A program made the position numbers and the translations under genes. The notes under the pieces are model-generated. The model searched no databases, was not told the DNA's origin, and saw nothing but the letters and a program-made list of their open reading frames with translations. This document shows, one piece after another, positions 1-10,300 of a stretch of DNA of 11,042 nucleotides (its first letter is position 1; each line of letters opens with the position of its first letter). The DNA is from Bathymodiolus azoricus thioautotrophic gill symbiont (GTDB taxonomy: Bacteria > Pseudomonadota > Gammaproteobacteria > PS1 > Pseudothioglobaceae). Where the stretch lies: contig NZ_CDSC02000089.1 of assembly GCF_001298715.1 (NCBI RefSeq), forward strand, positions 1-11,042. Direction: 5' to 3'.

Positions 1-1
1 T

Positions 2-1340
2 GAAGAAGAGAAAATAAGAAATGAGCAGGTAGAGGATAGGAAAGCGTTAAGGCTTTTAGAAGCCGAGTTGGAAAAAACAAGAAGTAAGCGGCTAGAGGAT
101 CATCGTTTGCTTTATAAAAGTATTGAAACACTAAGCAAAATAGATGAAGACATGCTTGATACTGACATAAATATAAAGATGTTGGATGCAGCTAAAGAAT
201 TTGAAGCATCGGGAAAAAGTCGAAATTATTTTGCTCAACAAGACATACTGAGACAAAAAACAGCGCAAAAAATAGCTGTACAAAGGGAAACAGAAATAGT
301 AAATACAGAAAAAGTAATCACTTTGGATCAACAGTTGTCAGATAAATTCAATGAATTAATGATCAAAAGAGTACAACTTAGAGGAGCTATACATAAAGAG
401 GCAGAAAATACCCAAAAGAAGTTAGAAAAAGTGCGTGAAGATATAAAAAAAGAAGAAAAGCAAACGCAAGGATTGTCAGCGGAATCAGATAAAACAAATA
501 AAGAAAAATTAAAAGAAACATTGCACGCTCTAGAAAAAGAAATGGAGGCTATAGAGCAAAAGAGACAAGCATTGATGAAAGAAAATTTGTTAATACAAAT
601 GATGGATGCACAAAGAACACATGTAAACGATGAATTGATAAAAATCTTGTTTGAGGAAACAAAAAAGTATAGAGAAGAAGAAGTAAAAAAATGGACGGAC
701 AAAAAGAACGCACTCTCAAAGGTATATCTTCGTGCACCCACTAAGGGTCGATCAAATAAGGTTAAGAAATTAGAAAGAGATATATTACATGAAGAAAACA
801 TGCTACGCAGACTAAAAGGTAGGTCACAAAGGATGTTAAACAACTTGAAAGACATGCTAAAAAAAGAGCAAAGAAAGTTAGCATCAAAGGAAGATATGGA
901 GCTGGGTATCAAATTCATATCTGATCTCATAGATACTGCAACCCGTGGAGTGAGGAAGTTAGCAATAGAGGAAATAGAGGAAAAAACAAATCAAATAAAA
1001 AATAAAGAATCAGTGTTAACAAAACAAAATAAAAAAATGGACGACTTAGAAAAAGACTTCCAAAGCATTACAGCCAATAAAGAAGCACAAAATACAGACC
1101 ATGACAACAATACTTTGCGTGAAGTAGCACAACAAGCAATCATGAGGCAAGAAGAAAATGAAGCCATAGACGAACTGTTAGAAGATATCTCTACAGCTGA
1201 AAAGAATAAAGCCATAGCCCTAAAAACAATCAAGAAATACGATGAGGAAATAGCAAAATCAAACACAGAAGAAGCGTCTAATATCCTCAAGCAAGAAAGA
1301 GAACGACCAGTTATTCTACAGCTAAATGCCGATCAAGAGC
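2..1340 (+). other. N-terminal charged coiled-coil region
   Basis: Residues 1-446 are almost wholly Lys, Glu, Gln, Arg, Leu, Ile and Ala, with few Gly or Pro, as in long helical coiled coils. A short break containing Ala-Pro-Thr-Lys-Gly lies near 734-750 (residues 245-250), flanked by long helices, so the region may fold back as a helical hairpin. No enzymatic motif is seen. A stretch at about 899-960 (Gly-Ile-Lys-Phe-Ile-Ser-Asp-Leu-Ile-Asp) is more hydrophobic but too polar to be a membrane segment. A structural or spacing role is most likely. The region is open at its upstream edge, so its true beginning is unknown. Confidence 0.7.
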
Positions 1341-4300
1341 AATATGAGCGTATTCAAACAATTAAAGAGTTAAAAGAATCTCTAAAAGAGCCGTTAACAG
1401 TAGAAGGTTTTTCTTTCCCAGAGCGTAAGAGCAAACCAGAAGAAGAAAAAAGGCTTGAGGCAATAGAAAAGGCCAATTCAGAGTTTGCACAACATTATAT
1501 TAAGAAAGAAGGCATTCTGCCAGATTTAAGTGCACAAGATATGCAACTTGATGCCCTTAAAAGATTGGCTATTACGGAATTCGAAGAAAAATATACCGAA
1601 GCAGCGGTAGACAAGATTTTAGAGGAAATATGGATATCTTCTGCGTCCAAAGAGCTTTATAAGGATCAGATTCTGAACACTGATAGCGATATTTCTAATC
1701 GCCTTGATGTGATTTCTTGGGTAAAAAAATTGCTTGAACGGACAGTTGCATTCAGGCAAGAAAGAGCAGAAGAGCGTGGCGTCGGCCCAAGAGACCTAGA
1801 ACGAAAAAAAATACTTAAAGAAAGAATATTACAAGACAAAATTGAGAGAGAGGAACGCAACAAAGCAGCAGTAGCAACGCGACAACAAACGCGGCAATAT
1901 CTTAAAGAAGAGAAAAAAAGGTTAGCACAAGAGGGTAAAAAAATAGCACAAGATGAAGAAAGATCAGCAAAAGAAGAAAGATTAGCACAAGAGAAGGAAG
2001 CATTAGCGCAAAAGGAGGAAGTGTTAGCGCAAGAAGAAATCTTAGAACAAGAGGAGGAAAGAACAGCACGAGTGAAGGAAGCATTAGCGCAAAAGGAGGA
2101 GGCATCAGTACAAGAGAGGGAAAGATTAGCACAAGAAGAGAGAATTTTAAAAGTAAAACAACTAGAAACTACAGAGGAACAAGAAGAAAGAGCAAGAGCG
2201 ACAAGAGAAGATGTGGGAGCAACGCTTATGGAGCAATATAAAATAAAAGATCAGGAGTACATAAAAAAACGCAATGAGGGGTGGATTGAGAAACAACAAC
2301 AAGCACAAGAAAACATATTGGCTGAAGAAGAAGAGTTGAACCAACCTGTTGATTTTGAGAAATATAAGTTAGAATATAATAACATAAAGGTTAAGACTTT
2401 TAAGCAAGCAATGGTAAGAGCAAAAATACCAATGTCATATGGCGGAAAACATGCTGTTTATTACAGAATAGTAGACGGGAAAAAATCAAGTTACACTATG
2501 TCTTTGCACTCAGGAACACTTATAGCAGCTGTCTATATCAAAATATTACAGGATGAGTTGAAACTTAATATGAGAACCATGAAGTCACTTGGTGTGGTAT
2601 TTAGACCCCTTACATCCGGATCTGCAAAAAAACAAGCCAGCGCCTCTTCAGATCTACAAAAAACTCACAGGAAAACAAAAATCCAACAAAAAACAAACGA
2701 CAAAGACGGCGATCAAGCATCAGGTGGTAAACCAAAAGAACAGCCCCCAACAAAGCAGGATGATAGCGTTAACCCAGCAATTAAACACAACTCCAGTTTA
2801 ATCGTCCAAATAGCAAACGATCAAACCGCCAACGACATGCAAAAGAAAATAACAGCCAAACAAAACAAACAATACACCACTGACAAAGTCGTTGTTGTCA
2901 AAAAAAATAAAGGAAAATTAGCAATTACCCAAGGTCAAGCCAGAAATTTAACAGGCAATTTAGAAGTCCAAGTAATAGGGCGCGGCGAGCAAGTAGATGG
3001 CATCAACAAATTAGAAGGTCTTGATAGTGGTGAAGTAGTAGAGATTATCCAAAGATTCATCCCACAAACAGCAAAATTAATAACAGTCTTCTTAATGAGC
3101 TGCTATAGCGATAGTTGCTTCAATGGGCAATTAAGTTTGGTTCAGGAAGTGAAAGCACGGTTTGAACATTTTGTTGATGTCGTAGGTTACAAAGGCAGAG
3201 TCAATGTTGATAATGACGGCAATCCAGAAATTGTGACTGATGATAGACCCGGTATGGCACCCAGTGATATCAATTCATTAAAACAAAAAGCAGATGAATT
3301 AGACCAACAATTAGAAAAACTAACAGACAAAATGGAAGAAATAATAACGGCACAAAATCAAGCATTGGATAATATAGAACCACAAACACAAGCAGCAAAT
3401 GCCACAAACGCCGAAGTTATTAAAATCAAAAAAGAAGTCGAACAAGCACAAGATAACTTAATACAAGCACAACAAACCGTCGTAACATTAGAGAAAAAAA
3501 TACAAGCAAACAACCAAGCAATCAAACAGGAAACACAAGCAGAAGAAACCGCAAAACAAGTCATCCAAAAAGAACAAGAGAAACAAGCAAAAACCAGCAA
3601 CGAAATCAAGCAAAAACAAGCCGAAAACAAAGCAGCAATAAAAGAAAAAAATGACACGGAAAAATCACTAAAAAAACTACAAAACACACAACGATCACAC
3701 AAACCCGCCAAAAAGGCAACCAAAGAAGAAGATCAAATAGCAAAAAACATACTAGTCGCTAAAATCAACGAAGCACGCAGGCTAGACAGTGAAAAAAAAC
3801 GAATCGTAAAAGACACAACAGACGCACTCACCACAGAAAATCAACAGCTACAAGAAATAGAAAAAACAATCGAAACAGCAAACAAAGCACTCATACAAGC
3901 CCAACAAAACAGACAACAACAAACCACAAGCAGACAACAAACACAACAAGAGCAAAGCTCAGCAAGCCAACTCCTAGAAGAAGCAACACAAACAGTAACC
4001 CAATTAAAAACCCAAGAAGCCACAGCAACAGCAGAAAACGAAATAGCACAAGACACCTTACGCACAGCACAAAAAGAACAAGGCATAGAAGACAGAGAAG
4101 AAATACGAAACACAAGACAACAATTAGAAGAAGCATCCAACAACATGAGTGAAATAGGCGCTCAAATAAGACAACATGAACACAATGCAGTGTACGAAGA
4201 AAAAGCAAAAGAAGCAGAAGCAGACAATATCGTCAATTACGAAGAAGACACCCTCCAACAAAATTTTCTGAAATTAAATAAAAACATAAAAGCCGCTATG

Positions 4301-7300
4301 GGCAAACATGAAATATTACAGTCAAAAGTCTCCGACTTGAGACATAAGAAGCAAAATAAGCTACAAAACAAAAAGGAAGAAGAGATACACCAAACAAAAG
4401 AAATAGAAGGGGTAGGTGCATTAACATCTACTCGATCAGAAAGTAATAAAGAGACAAAAATTAAGCAAGTAAAAACACCCCTCAAGAATACAGGGGACGA
4501 CAAAAAAGATATTAATACTATCGACAGGCCATCTGATCAAGTGCCACAACAAAACAACAGTAGATTACAAGATAATATCGACACTTCTAATAAAGGAAAC
4601 AAGCCAAAGGCAACAAGCCAAAGAGGTCCACCAACTGACACAGAATCACTACAGTCGAAAGATATTTCAATTAAAAGTGATGAGGAAAAAACAGAAGAAT
4701 CACTTAAAACCCCTGCTTCCTCGCAACAAAAAATGACAACGGAGCAAGAACCCTCCTCTTCTCCTATCCACGCTAGCAAACAATCACAAAAATTACCAAC
4801 AACCACTTCTCAGCAAACAAAGGCAAAATCAATAAACAAATCAGAAGAACAATCAAAAACACTAGAAAAAAAAGACCCACTAAGTTTATTAAAGTCAGAA
4901 GAGTCCAATAAAAAAGAAACAACAAATAGAGGAGCCTCGTCAGAAGACACAAAGTCTCAACAACAAGCCGGCACCCTTGAGGCACTACAAAACAAATCCT
5001 CAAGCAAGCCAAACAACCAAACACTCAACAAAAAAGATGGCAGTGTAGCGGTCTATAAAGTAGGTACAAACACCCCCATCAAACCCGAAAGCCATGTCAT
5101 CATCCAAAAAACAGATGACAGTATTACCGATAATGCAAGCAAAAACCTAGTCAATAAATTAAACAAACAACACGGTGCAGAAAATGTCGTCGTTATCAAA
5201 GAAACAAAAAACAAAAAACACCTAAAAATTCAAGGCAACATTGAAAATATCAAGGGCAATTATCAAGTCCAAATAATAGGACACGGAACCGAAGAAGATG
5301 GCGTTAGAAAACTAAATAAAAAAACAGGCAAAACAATAGCAGAAAAGCTAAAACAATTAACAAGCACCATTCACGATACCCAAGCACAACTTACCAAAGT
5401 CTTAATACTGAGTTGTGATGGTGACACTTGTGGCACTAAAGGCACAAGCCTAGTACAGGATATTAGTCAAGTATTGAATAATGTAAAAGTAGAAGGCTAT
5501 AACAGCAGGGTTAATGTTAGGACTGATGGTAGCATCAAAGAAAATGTTCCTGAAGGAGAGGATGCTCTAGGGGGTTTTAGCTCTAAGCAAAAGAAAAGCG
5601 AAAACAAGTCTAATCAAGAAGCAGTCTATGACAACAAAATTAATGCTAAGACTGATGATAGCACCAAAGAAAATGCACCTAAAGAGGAAGGCACTCTTAG
5701 CAACCCCAACTCTAAGCAAGAGAAAAATGAATCCAACCAAGAAAAAACAACAGATATAGAGCCCCAACAACAGTCTAGCACTTCTGGAATACCACAAAGA
5801 CTACGGAAGAAAGTTAAAACAATTTCTTGGGATCAGGGAGTAAGTGAGCTAAGGAGTGGTATGCGTAATGGATGGTTAAAAGATCTTTGGATTGGCGAGA
5901 CTCATGATAACGCATCAGGGAAAAAGTTGTTTATAGATGTGTTTATCGATGTTATTGAGATTTTCAATACTATTTTAGAAGATGTCTCAAGTAGACCTAA
6001 ACATGGTAAGGTTTACGGTTTTACTGATAATGTAGAGGAGTTAAGAGGTTTTTTTTCGACAATGTTTCCAAATTTAGATAAAAAAAATATAGATGAATTA
6101 GCGGAAGTGAGCTCCTCTATGTACAAGCTAATAAACAGTAAAGGCACATTCCTTATTGCTAGAGATGCTTGGAACGATCATGTTCAAGAGCGTAAAGAAA
6201 TGCAATTAGATGGAGGGGGTGAGACAATTATTTTAGTTGGGGCTAAGCATGTCTTGTCACATAAGGTCGACAAGTTATATCCAACGTTTAACGCAAACGC
6301 ATATCCTGCTTATCAATACTTCAATGCAGATAAGAGCATTGCTTTGGTGCCAGAGCAATCAATTCAATATGATAGAGCTTTTGATCGTGGAAACAAAGAC
6401 GCCGCCCCTGAATACGCAGTATGGGTCAAAAGCAAAGACAAGTCAATGAAGAACCCAGCCTTGTTTGTCGGCCAAAAAACTGCCATGGAAAAATTATTTG
6501 GAGACAAAATCAGTTTACTGCCAAAATCTTTATTAGATCTAGATCCTCCCACTAAATACGAAAGTCATATTGTTATTCAAGAATCAGACGACAAAATTGC
6601 TGATATTATAAGAGAGAAACAAGTCGAAAAATTACACAAAAAACACAACAAAGAGGCAGTTCTCGTCATTAAAAAAATCCAAAATGGAGATCCTGTAACC
6701 CTTCAAGGCAGCATCCAAAATGTGAAAGGCGAATACAAAGTCCAAATCATAGGGCATGGGTATAAAGATGAGCATGGCATTGAAAAACTGGCAGGCAAAG
6801 ACGGCAAACAGATAGCACAAGGTCTAAAAGCATTGGAAGCGTTAATTCTAGATAACCCCTATGCAAAACTTGCCAATGTCTTACTATTGAATTGCTGTGG
6901 TACCACTTCTGGCACTTGGGGTGCAAACCTAGCTGAAGATTTTAAGAAAGCATTAAATAACGAATCTGTAAAAATTAAAAGCTATAACAATATTGACTCT
7001 GAGCGTCAAGAAAAAACTGTTCTTAATGAAGAACTTTCACAAGACAACAAAGCCCCAATAGACACAAAGCCCCAACAACAGCCTGACACATACAAAAACA
7101 CCTCCTCAACAAAACAAAACACACAAGACCTCACTCCACCCCACAACCTCACCCACCCAAAATCCAAATACGATTCCAGCCTAATCATCCAAATGGCAAA
7201 CGATCAAACCGCCAACGACATACAAAAGAAAATAACAACCAAACAAATCCAACAGCACGCCACTGAAAAAGTCGTTGTTATCAAAAAAAATAACGGCAAA

Positions 7301-10300
7301 CTAGAGGTTATCCAAGGTCAAGTAAGCGATTTAACAGGCAATTTGAAAGTCCAAGTAATAGGGCACGGCAAGCAAGTAGAAGGCGTCAACACATTAGAAG
7401 GTCGCGATAGTAAAGGGGTAGTAGGCATTATCAAGAAATTCCTCCCACAAACAGTAGAATCGGCCAAACTCTTCTTACTGAGTTGTTATAGCGGTCGTTG
7501 CCTCAATGGGCAATTAAGCTTGGCTCAGGAGGTGCAAACATTATTTGGCAAACTTTTTGATGTTGTAGGTTACGAAGGCAGAGTCAATGTTGATAAGAGT
7601 GGCAATCCAAAAATTGTAGGTGATGATGAACCTGGCATGGCACCTGAAAACAATACCGATGTATTAGAACAAGCATTCAAAGATTCAAAAGCATTACTTG
7701 ATGATCAAGTGGATGAGTTAACAAAGCTTAAAGAAAAAGAACAACAGGCATTAGCCAATATAGAGCCAGAAACACTAGCAGAAAAAGTCACAAGAGACGA
7801 AGTATTGCAAATAACAAAAGAACTAGAACCAGTACAAGAAGAACTAAGACAAGCACAAGAGAAAGAAGAAGCGGCAAATAAAAAAATACAAAACAACCAT
7901 AAAGAATATCAAGAATTAAAACAAACGGCAAACGATCTAACACAAACAATCCAAGCAGCAGAAGAAGAGAAAGCACAAGTAGCAGAAGAAGTGAAACAAA
8001 AACAAGGTGCAAATGAAACAGCGAAAAATGCAAAAGATAAATCAGACAAAGAAGCAAGCAGACTAAACAGATTGCATAGAACAAAGATAAATAAAAAAAC
8101 GACAAAAAAAGCAAGCACAGGTGCAAGCGCAGATGAGTTAGAAGTTTTATCCAGCAAACTTAAAGCGGCACGAGATGTAGTAAAGATTGACAGACAAAAT
8201 GCAGCAGGCACAGAAAAAGAATTTAATGAAGCAAATGAGAAATTACAAAAAATAACAGCAACAGTTGATAACGAAAATAAAAACTTGGATCAAGTTAATA
8301 AAAAAATACAACAAAAACAAGTAGAGAAACAACAAGCAGAACATGAACAAGAATCGGCATACCAAGTAGTATTAGATAAGACCCAAGGAGTAAAAGACTT
8401 AGAGGAAAAACACTCAGTGCTAACAAAAAAGTATGAAATACGACAACAAGCATTAGAAGAGGCCCGAGCAATACAAGGCGTGCGTAGCATAAAGGACAAA
8501 ATAAGGGAACTAAGAGAGGGCATGGAAAAAACATCAGATGAATTGTTTAGGTTAAATCAAAAAATGGATAAAGCCGAACAACTCATAATACACAAACAAA
8601 AAGAAGAAAAGGCCAAATTGGATGATATTGTTGATTATGAGAATGACACTTTTCAAGGGCGTAGCGTAGTAAAATCAGATGCTGTTATACGGTTTTTATC
8701 CAGATATAATATAAAGATTGCATTCAGCGGATCTCATGCTAAGGCTGTATTAACCGATCCAGACACACAAGAGAAAATAGTTTTTAGTGCAGGACCCCTT
8801 ATAGGTAAAGCCCATATCAATGTACTCCTTGCTGATCTAATTAATATAGCAAAACACTTAAAGTTATCCAAAAGCATATTACGCGAACAGTTTAACATCA
8901 TAGTGAAATCAAACAAAACGATCCCAACAGCATCCTTAGAGGAGTCTCCCACCTCAAATAAAGAAATTGTTCTTGTTCAAATGGGCAGTAACGAAGAAGT
9001 AGTATCCACACGCAAGAGAACGGTTGAACAAATAAAACAAGATTCAAATGCCCCAAGTAAAATTTATGTTGTTAAAGAGGACGATGAGGGCATGCAACAT
9101 TCTGTAGAAGGAAATATCAAAGAGTTAACGGGTGAGTATGAAGTTAATATAATTGGGCGTAGCACTATAAAAAACGGTGCCAGAGTGATAGAAGGTAGAA
9201 ACGCTAAGAAATTGACTGATATTTTGACCAAGATAGCACCTATTGAGCAAGGGGCGGGATCAGTAGATACCCCTATTTTGAAAAAAATTAAAATAACACA
9301 TTGCAAAGGATCTGATTGTAATGCCATCAACAATCTTGCCTCATCTTTAAGAAAAAAAACAGGGGGCGATATTCCAGTTGAAGACAGTCTTGAACATCGG
9401 TATAACAAAAACTTAGCGCAATTTGAGGCTCGGCAAAAGAAGGAATCTGAGAATCAAAAGCAACAACAAAAAGAAGATAAAGAGCATGAGGAAAGGGCAA
9501 ATGAATGGGGGAATTCATTTGAATGGAAAACTAACGACAGGCAACAATCAGAAGGGTTTATATTGGAAAAACAGAGACTAAAGCAATCATCTGAAAGGGA
9601 CCAAGAAAGAAAAGCACACAAGCACAAAGAGGAATTGGGGCGCACTGCAAATGCAGAGCATACGGATATTGTCGTGGCAAATGTAATACAAGAACTTCTT
9701 AATAAGAAAGAAGAGGAGAAAAAACGAAAAAGAGCGGAAAGTCAAGTAACTAAACAAAAAGCAGTTGAGTTTATAATGAAAGACATTGAAACACTCGTGG
9801 ATCTACCTGATGATTTAAGCAACAGGCTAAAAAAACATTTAATGCGCGACGAAGCAAAGATTCTAAACATTGAGCCAAGTGAGTCAAAACCAAAACAAAC
9901 GAGATCTTACAAAACAAAAGAGGGTGCAAAACAGATTGATATTAACAAGGAGATAGAAGATCTTGAACTTAAGATTGTGCAATCATTAGATATTGATGAA
10001 AAAACTATTCATAATATGAAAGTTATAGCAACATCTGCTGAATTCATAGATACTCGAGAACAGCTTGTGATTGGGAAATGGTTAACGCACAAAAAAGCTC
10101 AGGCTGAAGCACTAGAACTTGCCGATCAATTGCATGAAATTGATCCAACCAAAGGCAGTGCAGAGGATATTTTGACAAATCTTGCCACAATAAAATTTAC
10201 TGAATCCATATTAAAGATGAGAGAACTTTACGATCATGGTGTTGATGTGATGGAGATTAACGATAACTTTATACGCAGTTCGGAAACAAACATCATAATG

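Larger units (their letters stand above)
2792..4258 (+). repeat. Internal duplication, copy 1 (C80-1 + coiled coil A + Val-Asn-Tyr-Glu motif)
   Basis: This stretch aligns with 7175-8656. Across the C80 part the offset is a constant 4,383 bases, so there are no net insertions or deletions. It changes to 4,386 at the Asn-Ile-Glu-Pro motif in the coiled coil and 4,398 at Val-Asn-Tyr-Glu. DNA identity is high at the start, with a perfect 26-base match (2813-2838 with 7196-7221), and falls in the coiled coil. The two copies therefore come from a duplication of about 1.47 kb inside the gene. Confidence 0.88.

Noticed and set aside
328..930. A 200-residue minus-strand open frame
   Set aside because: It lies opposite the main + strand frame, has a Ser/Phe/Cys-rich translation expected from the complement of Lys/Glu/Gln codons, and shows no known motif.
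1922..2146. Regular repeats considered as a CRISPR array
   Set aside because: Units are degenerate, about 21 bases long without spacers, and stay in the coding frame as heptads.
2589..2801. A 70-residue + strand frame in another register
   Set aside because: It sits inside the disordered linker of the giant gene in a shifted frame and has no recognisable domain; low-complexity A-rich DNA keeps it open.
3358..4208. Minus-strand open frames with Cys/Leu/Val-rich, membrane-like translations
   Set aside because: They are the complement of T-poor coiled coil A, where antisense stop codons are rare. Several overlap in different frames, as expected for artefacts.
6236..6260. Val-Gly-Ala-Lys-His considered as another C80 catalytic His
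   Set aside because: The flanking C80 strands and the downstream Cys at 40-50 residues are absent, and the motif order fits TIKI/ChaN instead.
6237..6449. A second short + strand frame in another register
   Set aside because: It overlaps the TIKI/ChaN-like domain, whose motifs are all in the main frame.
7788..8534. Minus-strand frames that look like hydrophobic membrane proteins
   Set aside because: Leu/Val-rich runs arise from antisense reading of Gln/Lys/Glu codons in coiled coil B, and no coherent gene structure is seen.
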